Shown here in pieces: positions 23,189 to 35,445 of a DNA stretch of 64,000 bases. Location: the NCBI GenBank assembly GCA_023333565.1, contig JAJKFH010001315.1, forward strand, positions 1,488,001-1,552,000, read 5' to 3'. The stretch comes from Puffinus mauretanicus (taxonomy: Eukaryota; Chordata; Aves; Procellariiformes; Procellariidae). Made by a program: the position numbers and the translations under genes. Positions within the stretch are counted from its first letter, which is position 1. The number at the start of each line of letters is the position of its first letter. The notes under the pieces are model-generated. The model worked only from the letters and a program-made list of their open reading frames with translations. It was not told where the DNA came from and did not search any database.

Positions 23189-26100
23189 ACATTCAGGAAC
23201 ACCTTTTTGGACTGTACATTTCTGATAGTAAGCAATGCTTTGCCTTTAAAAGGAGTAGCAGATAGCATACAACTGAAATTAATTATAAATAGGAAAAATT
23301 CTGTATTCTAGTTGTCTAAATGAAGAGAAGCAACATCCCCCCTCTCCAGAGCCACATGGCAATAGGATACCCAGTAAAAATAAAATTAATCTCTTCCTTA
23401 GGTCAGAGTGAATTCTGTTAGGTAATCAGGGAATATAAATAGAATTAGATGTTTTAAATGAAAGGGCAATGCTGAAATTATATCTGCATGCAGTAGGCAA
23501 AATCTTTCACTCCTTTCCCTTTTGTAAAAGAAACACATTTTTTTGTGCTTAGGGAAAGGGGTGATGTGTAAGACAGCGTGGTCACTTCTGAGATGCTGTG
23601 TCACAAAACATACTCCTGCTGAGGAAATGATTCCCTTTCCATTTACGTCCTGACCTTCCTGCACAGCCGGTGCCTGCCCTGGTTTTTAGCTGAATTCACG
23701 AAGGCAAACACGAAGGAGCCATGTTCACCCCTCAGTTCCACAGTGGCAATAGGAGCAATTCCCCTTAGCACACTCCTGCAAATCCTCTCTCTGGGGATAT
23801 TAGTAACAGCAGCAATTTTATTTCTATGCAGGGTTATTAGGAGATAGCAGCCGTATGAACTACAATGTGCTATTAACAGGGCAAACTGCCACTCAAGTAA
23901 AAAGATAATGTTGTCCAAATAAAACCTAAATAAGCATTACAGAACTGATCCAACACCTGGTTACACAAGCTGTGCAGAGAGGCACCAAGTTACTGTCAAA
24001 CTTAATGATTCAAAGAGCTTCTAGTATCAAGTTCTTGTGTGTTACATAGTTCATGACAGACACCTGAAATGGTTTGTGGCAATAATATGGCAAATTTTTG
24101 ATGCCTTGTCAGTGTAACAATATGACAAACTCATTCAAAAGTATGACAAAACTTCCATATTGACTATGGAATATTTTCAGGCATCTATAATAAAGTGAAA
24201 TAATGTTGGGGTAAAATCAAAGGTTGTTTTAAAATGATAAAACAGTAGTTATATTTTCAATATTTATGTATTTCAGTTTTATGAAGACCTGTATCAGCAT
24301 TATCAGACTGCCAGTTAAGAGAATAAATGCCTGTTCATTTTCCAAATTCCCAATACACCAATACTATTCTGTGAACAGCTCTAAAAATGTGGTATGTGTT
24401 TCACAATGAAGACAGTCAAACTAGCATTAACAAGTAGTCAGCAAAGACAATTTGGAAAGGCATATTTTACATTTGTAATCAAAAAAAATCCAAGTTTTTA
24501 AAATAGGGAATGATTAAATGCCTTTGATGATTAAATTTCTTCTGTAAGACTGAGTCTAATTGTCACATTATTTTCCAGCTTTCCCTTTTACTGCCTCTGT
24601 GCCATCGCCCATCGGAGGGGCACTTACAGTAGGTCTATTTGCATCTCCTAGACAGCTTCGTTCCTTTGAAAGTTCATTGCTCTTTATCACCTGTCACAAT
24701 ACTACTGCTCTATTCTTACAAAAGTCATAGATAAAATATTAGAGTTAGCTTTCCAGTGACTTGAAATCGTTGGTTCTCCTTAGCATCCTTTGTGCCTTAT
24801 TTCAACGTGTAAGATACACCTTAAGGTTCTTGCATAAAACCTCTTCAGCTCTGGTAGATTTTTAAAGCTCTTGTCAAGATTTGACCTAAATGTGAAGCAA
24901 TTTCAGTAGCACTACCATGCCACTATTTTCAGGAACTGATGCAAGCCTCTTTTTCCCTCAGGGAAATCTGTGCTACAGAGAGGTAGAAAATTCTCTTTGT
25001 TCACTGCGAGGTGGGAGGAGAAAGACGGGAGGAAACAGCTTGCATTTGCTGGGCTGCTTTCAGGACCACCTTTTATGTCACTTCTTTTACAAGTATCTGC
25101 CTAATTTTCTTGCAATAAATAGGCATCATAATATTATGAGGAAGGCAGGATTTGTAGTATTAAAATCACCAGAGTGAATTATTTCAATCAAAGTGTTGGT
25201 GATTTTGAATCTCAGGATTCTTGTAATTTTAAATTCTTCTGTTCTTTCACCATTTAAAATATTCAGAAGCATTTCAGGGGCAGAGCAAGGAAGAATAAGT
25301 GTATTTATTTTGTACTAGGGATATTACTTCTTTGTGAGGATCCTTTCATTTTGTCATTTACAAAGTATTTGGGAACACAAATATCTGAAATTGTTCTTAA
25401 AGTTGTACTTATGCTGACCACCCCCATTCTCTGTAGGAAGGTCCTGAAGAAGGCGTCAGTGCTATCGTGTGACATAGAAAAGTCCTCATTCTTAGCAACG
25501 AGCAAACTGCGTTTTCCGTAGTTGAAGTCCAAAGCGAGCGAGCTTTTGAACTTTCTCTCTTAGCCTACATTTGCTTTTTGGTAGGTGGTATCGCAGTTGA
25601 GGTCCTGCCAAGCAGCTGGGGGGAGTGTGCTGTGGCCCCCACCGCTGCTACCTCTCCACATTCCCTCTGCACAGAAACCAGTGTGAGGGAAGCTGGGGGC
25701 TGCATGCTCGGGGCTTGCCCTGACCAAGGGGAGGACATGAACACAAGAAGTGGGAAGCTGTAGGTTTTGCAGCGACCCATTGCTGAATTTAGGGTGTGGT
25801 GGAACCAACTGTGTCCTTGGGAATTGCCTTTCATGTGCTTCAGTCCAGAGACCATTATCAGTTTATACTCATAGTTCGCACTGTTTAGTGCATTCGAATT
25901 GGAGTTTGTTAAGCTGTTTGCATGGACAGAAAGATCACAGAGCTTATTAATCAGAAACAGAGACTGGAGAACACTTACATTATATACCATAGTTTTAAAA
26001 TACTTGTAGTGATTGCTGGTGAGAACATAGCCACTGAGCGTATCGGTTTCATGTCGCATTTTCTAATGAAATCAAGTGACATACATACAAAAATTAAAGT

Positions 26101-28737
26101 ATAACAAGGTCTGACTTTGTCTCTTTATCCCCCAAGGCACATGATAGGTATAGTAGTATAGCAGTGTACTTCAGTAAAAAAATCTCCCTGTAAAATAGAT
26201 ACAAACCAGAAGTGAACTCAAGAGGCTGCATATTAAGGCAAAAGAGGGTCAGCGACACAAAATAAATACATTTAAAATCCACAAGTGACACAGTGGGAAG
26301 ATAATGCCAAGAAGTAATAAACTATTTTCTTTTGAAGCCCTTCATACCAGCAAAGGTGTGACAATGCTGAGATGAGAGACGGGACACCTAAAAAGCAGAT
26401 ATGAGAGGCTGGTATAGAAGTCTCTAACAAGGCCAAAGTTCTCATGCTAACATAAGTCAGCAACGGGGTCAATGTCAAAATTCAGTCTGCCCTGTAAGGC
26501 AAGACTGCAGGCTGGGCGTGATCAGCATTGCTCAGTCCAGTAAATATTGCTGCATGTTGAGCAAGGTACAAGTCACAACAGAGCCCTGTTGGAAGCAGTG
26601 TTAGGAGGGCTTTGCGACGACTGATTCTTCTGGTTACTTATTTATTAATAGTCAATAATATAAATCTAATGAATAATTAATAGTTCTTTGAAAACCAAAT
26701 TTGTTTCTTCATGTTTTCCTTCCTCTTCCACTCTTTCTTTTTACATCCGTCGCCCCTAAACGTAATTATTGTAGGTCTGCTAGCACAGACTGTTTTGATT
26801 TGGGATAAAGCACAAGAGTGCTTTGGGAAATAAAAAACAAAAATAAAATAGATATTAGAAACACAAAAACCTCTGTGAAATTGCCTAGCTTGCAACTTCC
26901 ACAGTGATTCCTTGTACAAAGCATGGCAATATCTATTCCTAGGAACTGGATATTAATAAACTACCGTATATTATTCCCTGTTGTTCTTTTTACAGGTCCC
27001 TGTGGAAGGGAAAGTGGTTTAGCTCTTCAGGTTAAGGTTGAGGGAGAAAAGAAGGAGGTTCCAAATCATTGCATTTTAGGCTCCCTGATTACACCTTTCT
27101 CTCTCCCCATGCTCAAAGTCATGCTGGTGTTGCCACTAAAAATGGGCAGGGTCAATTCTCTTTGCAGTGTGTGTTCCTGTGTGGCCCTGCATTCATCCAG
27201 GGCCAGCTGCCCCATTCCAAGATGGACATCTCAAACCCAACAGCCCTAACCCAAGGTTCCTGGAAGGCCATAGAAAAATTCCCACCCATTTCAGTGGATT
27301 TTTGGATCAAAGGACATAATCTGCCATGTTGAAAGCATGTGCTGCAGCAGAAAGAGGGATTTAAAGAGTGCTGCATACCTTACTCAAGCAAAGCTGCTAT
27401 TTGAGGTGAGAAGACCCTTGTGTGAAGGAAGCCTTGGGTAAGCTGGTCCAGAGCGGGCAGCGGGATGTGTGCTTAATGTGGCTGGTGACTGTCTAGCTGC
27501 CTGTAAAAAATGAATCAGTGTACTATTTTTGATTCAGCAACAGGAGAAAGATATGTGATACAAACCTCCACACCCCCCAAGGAGAACTATTAAAAGAGCA
27601 GAAGACATTCTTGAGAGGCTGCAGATACCACTGCCTCCATGCTGCTCTTAGCGCTGCTGGGTGCCTACAGAGGATGGTATGCTGCATGTTCTTCTGGCTT
27701 ACGCCCCTATTTTAATAGATAGTGTGACTTTAAAGAATCATCACAGGGGAATGACTCAGTTTAAAAGTAATTTTCAAAAATCAGAACCTGCAACCCCTCT
27801 TCGCTACTTGCCCCTGTCAACCTTTGTGCCTGACTGACTTATTGAGTTAAAATGCAGATGGCAATTCTAGGAGAGGTTTCCTAACCAGCTCCCTTACTGC
27901 AAAGCTGAGCAGCCTTAAATAATCAATCCCATCTGAACTGGAGGGGGCCCAGAAGCCTTGTGATGGTGGCCCTGCAGAGGAACATGTCTCCTCTTTCCTC
28001 CCCTCACAGGAGCTGGGGCCTGCCCTGGCAGGAGGCATCCAGCATCCCATCCCGTCCCTCTGCCCCTGCTGCCATGAGGGTGGTGAGGCCCCGAGCTGGG
28101 AGTAGGGCTGCCATGTGCTATGGCAGGAGGTGGGAGCCACCCTTTTCCTTCCCTGGCTGTTCCTTGTTCATGTGCTATTTTAAGTGGCAAATACCTGCTT
28201 ATTGTTTTGCATTTATGTCTTCTCTGCCCAAGAGAGGGTAGGCATAGTGTATAAATAGCACTGTTGTTGTTATAGTCATAATAATGTTATTCCTGAGCAG
28301 AGCTGAGGCACAGAGATTGACAGTAAGCATCAATGCCAGCAGCTGGAGCCCTTGAGTTCAGGGAGCTTCAAATCAGGCCCTCAGTTAAATCCTGGACCTT
28401 CAAATCCAAGAGAGCTTGCCAGGGAGTTCATTAGCACCAGGATTTCCATCTTAGGGTTGGGCATTGTTAGGTTAATGGGGTGGGCAGCTGATCCAAATAG
28501 TCCCTGATAGTGCCTTTGCTGCAACAGCGATGCTGTTCCCCATGTTCTATGTTAAAAGTCTCCTTCTGCTTTAGCATCTCCTGGGAACTTCTTCCTGTGC
28601 CTTGTGAGTAAAAATGTTGTTTTATTTCCTTTTCTCTAGCGGGAGAGAATATGGCCCTTGTGCATATTGTGTAGTCCTATATGCTGAGGCATTTGAATGA
28701 CTTGAATGTTTATGTCATGGTCTGAGATCAGCTTGCC
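22848..28737. other. Spacer downstream of KCNJ11
   Basis: AT-rich with KCNJ11 3' UTR at its start. No coding exon recognised. The short frames at 25.5-26 kb and 27.8-28.2 kb have no conserved motifs. Confidence 0.6.
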
Positions 28738-29068
28738 CTGTTTGTCAAGTACCTGAAAGGAGGTTGTAGCGAGGTGGTGTTGGTCTCTTCTCCCAAGTAG
28801 CAAGCGATAGGATGAGAGGAAATGGCCTCAAGTTGCGCCAGGGGAGGTTTAGATTGGATATGAGGAAAAATTTCTTCACTGGAAGGGTTGTCAAGCATTG
28901 GAACAGGCTGCCCAGGGAAGTGGTTGAGTTACCATCCCTGGAAGTATTTAAAAGATGTGTAGATGAGGCACTTAGGGACATTGTTTATTGGTGGACTTGG
29001 CAGTATTAGGTTTATGGTTGGACTCGATCTTAAAGGTCTTTTCCAGCCTAAATGATTCTATGATTCTA
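28738..29068 (+). mobile_element. CR1 LINE fragment, sense orientation
   Basis: A 330-bp 5'-truncated CR1 with ORF remnant [19 protein letters not shown] and [18 protein letters not shown], ending in AATGATTCTATGATTCTAA, the typical CR1 3' terminus. It resembles the copy at 2401-2892. It lies between KCNJ11 and the Ig locus. Confidence 0.92.
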
Positions 29069-30056
29069 AGTTCTATCTGTTTCCTGGTGAGTGCATACAA
29101 GTAATGGGGACAGTATTTTGCACACCCTGTCGTTGTCCCAGATGCATTTTTCCAGTGGTGTTAGCTCTACTTTAGCTTTAAAACTTGAGAAAAATGTTAA
29201 CAAGATAATGCTTCTTTCATGGGATGGGTGGAGAAGAAGAGTAGTGAGATGAGCAGGAAGATTGGAGTGTTCTTCTTGCAAAATGTATAGATTTTGTTGG
29301 AGCAGAGTGCCCAGAGAGCAGCTTCCTTATGTAAAATGATGGTAAATTTTGACCCTGAGGGTAAAGCAGCTTCCCTATGCAGCTATCCCCAGTGATGTTT
29401 TAGAAGACGACTAGCACTCTGTGGGTGTGCTGATCTCTGAATACATGAGGGTGGCTTGATTTGAAAGAACTAATGGCTGGCTTCACCAACCATGGAGAAA
29501 GCTCATGCTTGCTGGGAATTTATCTAGAATGATAGGCAGTGAACAGATGTTTTCCCAAAGGCAGTATCTATCTATAGAAATATCTCTGTAGGAGGTAGCC
29601 ATTATTTTCTCACAGATTTTCTTCTATTAAGTGTTGTCTGGCCATCCATAGCTGAAATCTTTACCCTTAAAATCTACCTGCTTTATTAAATGGAGGCATT
29701 CAATAGTCATAGTTGATCATTCAGTTTGAAAGGTTGTTCTTTCATGTTTCCTTTTTTTAATGGCGGCAAAGTTGTGATTCCTTTATTTGATTTTTTTTTT
29801 TCTCCCTACTTATTTTTTTCATTACTGTACATAGCCTGAAAAGTATGTCACTTGTGTTGTACTGTTGAACAGCATCTGTTTAAGGAAAAAAATGAAATAA
29901 AAAGTTCCACAGCATGCCATAGCCCTGTGACCCACAGTCAGAACTCTTAAATTACAGTACCACCATTCAAGATATTTCAATGGTATCACAAGTGTTTCTA
30001 CTGTTACGTGCAGATCTGTCTTCACTGAAGAGAGCACATTTCCTTTGTTAAGTGGA

Positions 30057-30375
30057 GCTCAATTAAGTTTTAAAATGTAGGTTTCCTCAGAAGTTTCATC
30101 TTCAGTAGAAACCTCACATCTGATCCTACATTCTTCGCTCTGCTTTTTTGTTTTGCAAGTTACACAGGAGATGAAACCAGATCCCTCACAGTCCTTATTT
30201 TCTACTTCTTCCTCAATTGGGAATAGTCCCTTAAACCAGGTAACTAAACTCACCCCGTTTCTGTTCCTTCCAGATACACAGCACTGACGTGTCACATCCA
30301 CGCTAGCCTTTGGATGTGCAGTAATGCACTTTATCTTCAAAGTGGTAATGGCTTCTTGGCTAGATGGACCAGAAT
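30057..30375 (-). pseudogene. Cysteine-rich Ig-like open frame, third remnant
   Basis: The reverse frame includes KIKCITAHPKASVDVTRQCC, SLVTWFKGLFPIEEEV and ECRIRCEVSTEDETSEETY, ending ILKLN and TGA. The Cys ... Trp ... Cys spacing fits an Ig-like fold, but four or more extra Cys make this unusual and the family is not certain. It could be the 3' exon of the same locus or an unrelated chance frame. Confidence 0.3.
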
Positions 30376-30539
30376 CTTTGATTTTATTTTTTCAGAGAGA
30401 AGAGGATAAAGGTCTTGGCACCAAAGCCACTCCATAAATGTTGGCTGAGTGGTTTGTGTTCTACTATTAAAACTGTAATTTTCACATTTCACTGATGTTC
30501 AGGAACATTAAATAACTATCTGAAGAGACTAGTACAAAT

Positions 30540-30785
30540 ACAAGACTCCCTGCCTGCTTATTCCCCTTGTTTGAACTTGGCCTTGAGCAGGCCCAAAGTG
30601 AAACTCGTGTGTTCAAAAACCTTCTCTGTATCTCTGTGAACCTCTGTCTGGACTGCCAGAGATCCCTTACTGCCTCCTTCAGGTGACTTCCATATCAAAA
30701 AAGGTCTTTGTTTAACAACTACTGGGATTAACTTGGGGACAACTTCTTCGGCAGTGGTGGACAATATACATCCTGCCTATTTCTT
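30540..30785 (-). pseudogene. Second Ig C-like remnant, ended by a stop
   Basis: The reverse-strand frame reads FLIWKSPEGGSKGSLAVQTE then VHRDTEKVFEHTSFTLGLL and KAKFKQGE, then TAA. The pattern (W, HR-T, F-TS-L-L, QGE) follows the middle of an Ig C domain, in which a Tyr-x-Cys should come next. Here a stop codon and a Gly take those places. Read as a decayed copy. No clear splice sites were found. Confidence 0.4.
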
Positions 30786-31739
30786 CCTCTTCTACACACA
30801 CATTGCTGATCCCAAACCTAGAGTCCTGTAGGAGATATAGGGGCGTGCAGCTGCTGCGTAAGCCATCCTGTCACTTACCATACCTTCCAGTAATGTTTGC
30901 CTGGTGAGGTGAAATCATGCTCAGGAATTATATTATCAGAATGGTCTTTATAGTTTTGTTCTGTTTTAAAACTAATACTTTGAGGGTTCTGTGTGGCTCT
31001 GATTTGCAGTCAGAGACAGTTTATTGGCAGCCCTGTTAGGTTCTTCTACAAAGTAGAAAGAAATAAAATTATTTACAATAGTAATAATCTTATACTGACC
31101 TATGATAAAGGGAGTTAATGTATCCACAGAAAAATCTGCAGTCTTGTATTAAAAAGTACTGCCAAGTTTACACCAGTCCACAAAATTTTTAGTATGTTGT
31201 CATTACTCAATATTCAGCTATCACTGGTTTTCACATTGACTCTCAGAGAAACTACTCCAAAGTGTGCTAAATTCAACAGGTGTCGTCTTACTGACTTAAA
31301 AATATCTGGATGCAGTTCAGGTAATGCCTGCCTAAAATGGTGTGCTGGCACTCATATTTCATTCATTTTTCTGAAGCAGTTTAAATAAAAACAAATTACT
31401 GATCAGCATTAGTTGACAGGTTTGATTTGATCCTTAGTGAGTTATAGGGGGAAAGTTCTGTTAGTTCATTTTTAAAGTTTACGGTGTAGCTATAGGTCAT
31501 TCAGTGCATAACTGTGGGATGGAAAATTCGATAATTTCCACATTATTCTGACATATAGAAATACTTCCTTAAAGATATAATCTCCTTTAGGTAAGTCTCC
31601 AATGCCTCTAATAACTTTGTGGGGTGTTTTACTCCATTATCCAGCCACACTAAAAGAAGCTTGAGTATTTGCGAACTAGTACCCAAATTTAAACTAAATT
31701 CTAAGAGATAACAAACAATAGTAAAATAATACAGTTTAC

Positions 31740-31938
31740 CTGCAAGCTTGAGTTGAAAGGCTTGTTCTACACAGTATTGAGTTGCTGGATGAAAAACCTC
31801 ACATCTTAATATTTTAATATTGTCAGACACCTTTGGAGAGAACTGTAGTTTGCTCATACAAAAATATAATTCATTTTCTCCAATATTAGTTTTTATGACT
31901 TGGTTGACTTCAGGTAACTCTATCTGGTCTTTGTGGCT
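31740..31938 (-). pseudogene. Ig C-like exon remnant downstream of the V/TM exons
   Basis: The reverse strand is open from about 32073 and contains ENELYFCMSKLQFSP then KILRCEVFHPATQYCVEQAF and QLKLA before a GTAAAC donor. The C-x-V-x-H-type string (RCEVFH) resembles strand F of a C1-type Ig domain, as in B7-H6. The acceptor is uncertain (31938 or further upstream) and the first half of the domain is not evident. It lies 3' of the TM exon in gene direction, so it cannot be the missing C domain of the same transcript without rearrangement. Confidence 0.4.
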
Positions 31939-33834
31939 CTGATATGTACATACAATTCTTGATGTTGTCAGGTATAAAATTTGATATAGAAAATTCAAGA
32001 CATTCAGTCTTATTGGCTGAATATAGAAATATTTCTTTTGTACATTATTTTGTACATTACTTAGTACAGACATCTCAAATAAGATCTAGGGAAATGCTTT
32101 GCATCCTCATAGTTCCTGAAGGCCTGGAAGGGGAATGACCAGCTGTTGGAGAATGGAGTGTAGTGGATAAGACAGCTATTTGGAGAAAATACACAGTATT
32201 ACTAAGAGTAATCCTATGTGAGCACATAGGAGAAAAGGTGTATTCATGTGAGGGTGTCTGAGTTAGAAGAAATGACTGTCACAGCTCTGGAGACAAAGAA
32301 CACCCATCCTTGTAACAGTGAGATGAAAATTTGGGAGTCCTAAAGTGGACACTTGCTTTGAATAATTATCTGTTTTAACACCAGTCGTAGCCCTACCAAC
32401 TGTAAATCCAGACAGCTACTGTCTTCCAGAAATTAAACCATACCCTCACTGCATGGCAAAGCAGTTTGCTTACCTATGACAGTGGCGTTGTCTATTCAAG
32501 AGGATGCCGCTTAAGAGTGCCATGAATGATTTTGATAGAAAGCTCTGCCCTGTCATGCTCGCATACATTTGGAGAAACAGGAACAGTGTGTGGAGCCATG
32601 AAAGTGCTGTTCTCTTCTATGTGCACCTGAAACTGAAATCAGATCCTCCTGGTCCTTTAGCAGAATTGCTTTCCCTTCTCTTGCAGTGTTACGTTGTGTG
32701 TTACTTTGCACGTTACACCAGAAGAAAATTTGTACCTTTCTCTCTTGTGGATACTTCAGATAAAAAGTTTAGTATTAATGGTTTGGGATGAAAGCCCACA
32801 ATCTGGTGATTCAAAACAGCTTCTTCCAAATACTTCATTTCTATGCTTCCTTTGAACGCTAGTATTTTTTGAGGAACTGTAAGGAAAAAAGGGATATATT
32901 TGCTTCTAGGTGCACATTAAATTAAAAAGAGCAAGAAAAAGAAATGAACACTAATTGTTCTCTCTCTCTCCTGCATGAGCTACATACAGTCAGCAGTAAG
33001 CATGCTATCAGGAGGGGCTTGGAATGGCGCACAGCTTGCTTCTCCCTTGCCTCTGTCCAGGCAGGCAATGCTGCGCCAGAAAGGTCTTCTCTGCTGCCCT
33101 GGAGATGCGGCAGGAGGCTGCCCTCTGCATCGCAGGGCAGCTTTGCCCCTTCCTTGCCAGCTGTGGGCAGATGATGTCCTCCCTCTCCAGCTGAGAGAGT
33201 GCTGGGAAGCCAGTGGTGGGAGCCTCCCCAGAAGCTTTCCCCAAGCGTTGGACAGACTGCAGCCAGCTTCTGGGCAGCATTGAGGAAAACAGCTATGTGA
33301 GAGCTGAGCTGCATTTACACAGTGCAAATGGCTGCCTATTAGCTTTTATTTATTTCAACTCATAAACACAAGTTAGTTCCTCCCTTTACAAAGATTTAGA
33401 TACTACACTGTGATAATGCATAAAAATATTTTGTTGGTTTATTGCTTAAAACATGCAATTAAATTCTCTTGATTCAAGAGCTGCAATTTTTTAAATAATG
33501 TTTAGTCCACCACTGTGGCCAGATATGTGACTGTACAGTCAGCTACAGCCAGCCAGCCTCCAAAGTTTCTTCTGCATGAATTTGTTTGTGAAAGGGTTAC
33601 TTAGATGCATAAGTTTGTCACTGTTTCATTTTACTAATGAAGAAACCATATCATCAAGCAGTTGGGAATTCTACTGATCACATGTGCACAGGTGTGTGCA
33701 GGATGTCACATATTAGCCACTTTCCAAGTCAAACTGCATCTTTTCAGTTAGTCCTTTGTGGCAGTATGTGAATGCATTCCAGCTAATCCCAGCACTATTT
33801 TTTTCCCTATTTCGTAACTACTATGATGCAATTT

Positions 33835-33870
33835 GTTGGTTGGTTGGTTTGTTTGTTTTTTTTTTTTTTA
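33835..33870 (+). repeat. Simple repeat (TTGG/TTTG)n plus T-run
   Basis: Three TTGG units, then TTTG units, then a run of about 14 T. A low-complexity tract in the Ig locus spacer. Confidence 0.8.
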
Positions 33871-34416
33871 AATACATTTTTAAAAATGCTCTGTGCATAC
33901 TTGGTGCAACACTGGTGCAACCCTAGCTTTGTCCTGAGGAGCCTGAGGGACATCTGAAACATTTAGGCCATGTCTAGATTGAAAGATGAGCTACGACAGA
34001 GCATGTATAAGCTGGCAGAGATCAAATGGGTATGATGCCGACCGGTGATGCCTGTCCCTCTGAGGCTGGTGCCGTGCAGGCGGTCAGACAGCCGCAGGAT
34101 CCAACCTGAATCCAGCCAGGTCAGGTCTGCAGTGCCACGTACCAGCACAGATGGCTTAGCAATCGCCAGCCTGCCTGCAGCCACCGAAGTACCAAATGAA
34201 AACATTGCTTTTAAGCAAATGGGAACAAAAGCATGTGAGCATTGCTTTTCGGAGCAGTGGCTAAAGATCACAACAGCAGCAAGGAGTATTCCAGTGCTGG
34301 CTGTAGTCGCTCATCCCTCCTATTAGCCTTAGAATAAAATCATTTGCAAAAACAGTTTTCAATGTAGAAATTGTAATACAATCAAAATAGAAATTTAGAC
34401 ACTTGAAACCACTTAC

Positions 34417-34516
34417 GTGATTCATAGTGCTTAATGTACAGGAAAGCAATCAGTCCAACAAAAAGACAGGCAGCTGTTAATCCAAAGACTGAGCCAACTA
34501 AAATGCAACTTGGGAG
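34417..34516 (-). pseudogene. Transmembrane exon of the NCR3LG1-like locus
   Basis: A 100-nt exon with good acceptor (TTATTTACAG) and donor (GTAAGT) encodes LPSCILVGSVFGLTAACLF then VGLIAFLYIKHYES. That is one membrane-spanning helix with a short basic stop-transfer, as in B7-family receptors. Entry phase 0 does not match the phase-1 exit of the V exon, and no C-domain exon is visible in the 0.6 kb between them. It is therefore probably part of a broken gene, or an intermediate exon was lost. Confidence 0.55.
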
Positions 34517-35151
34517 CTGTAAATAATTAATAGATAAATTAATAAAGCCTATTTTGATGATATTGTAATTACCTGTAGATTGAACTAAATCTAGCCATCA
34601 GGGCAGATGACTGGCTGGTTATTTTTCTTGCCTGAGTACTGCAAACACAGTAGAAAATTAAATTACAGATAATTATTTAGACTATGAATAGCATATGTGA
34701 TTTATTAAGTTCTTGATAATTTTGTAATACTCGGTGAACACAAATAAGTGAACATTTACAGCACTTAATTTTCCTCTTTCTTTGCTAAAAAATAAAATGC
34801 ATAGAAAGAGGGTATTTAGACTAAGAATTATAAAACTATTGTAGTTGAAAATGAGCCGTGGCTTTATGTGTAGTAAGCAGCCTAACGTTGAACACGGACA
34901 ACTAAGATAGAGATATAGGGAAACTGAACAAAAACTTAAGGCATGCCTTGATGACAACACCCTATTCCTTTATCCCAGTTCTCATATTTAACATCATGAT
35001 TTTTGTTAGTTTGCCTGGCTATTCATTGGTGATTGCACTTCCCTGGGAGCTTCAGAGATTGAATGAACTGGCATCCTTAAGCTGGCTTTGATATATGCAA
35101 TTTTTACCTTTAGAATTCCTGGGGAAAAAATGCTAACATAAAACAACTTAC

Positions 35152-35445
35152 CAATTACCTCCAAAGAAGCTGTTCCTTGAGCAGCATCAAGAGTGACAAT
35201 GAGTTGGCATCTGTATAATCCTGTTTCCTCCAGCTGTATTTTTGGCAGAAATAGTGCGGCATTGCCTTTTTTTATTTCACTGTCTAACAAGTAGAATCCT
35301 ACTCTAGGAGGACTGTTGTTTCCAGCTACAAATGTAAACGTATCTTTTCCTGGTCAGTATCTTGGGTTTTTAAATACCAAGTGATTCTCATATTGTTGTT
35401 ACCCAGTTGTTGTGTACTGTCCTTGGAGAGCAAGTACAGAGGTAT
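35152..35445 (-). pseudogene. NCR3LG1-like Ig V exon with frame breaks
   Basis: Lies at the position and in the orientation of mammalian NCR3LG1 (B7-H6, ligand of the NK receptor NKp30). A 294-nt exon has good splice sites (TTGAATACAG acceptor, GTAAGT donor) and is phase 1-1. Its second half reads like the B7-H6 V domain: KKGNAALFLPKIQLEETGLY, then RCQ, then AAQGTASLEVIG with the second V-domain Cys. The middle (MRITWYLKTQDTDQEK) is in a different frame. The end frame holds two in-frame stops, near 35395 and 35355, and the block that should carry the first Cys is missing. Splice signals survive but the domain cannot fold normally as read. An alternative is assembly errors, but several independent lesions argue for decay. 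Confidence 0.65.

Noticed and set aside
27847..28241. Frames in a Pro/Ser-rich GC patch
   Set aside because: No conserved motif, and open on both strands.
28270..28370. MIR-like words (GAGCTGAGGCACAGAGATTGACA)
   Set aside because: Too short and degraded to call a SINE without a profile search. Similar scraps near 33630 and 46070 were left out for the same reason.
32922..33327. Overlapping frames on both strands in a GC-richer patch
   Set aside because: Several frames are open at once, with no recognisable domain and no splice context. Composition explains it.
33961..34300. Moderate-GC block possibly from an old DNA transposon
   Set aside because: No terminal inverted repeats or transposase remnant could be identified.
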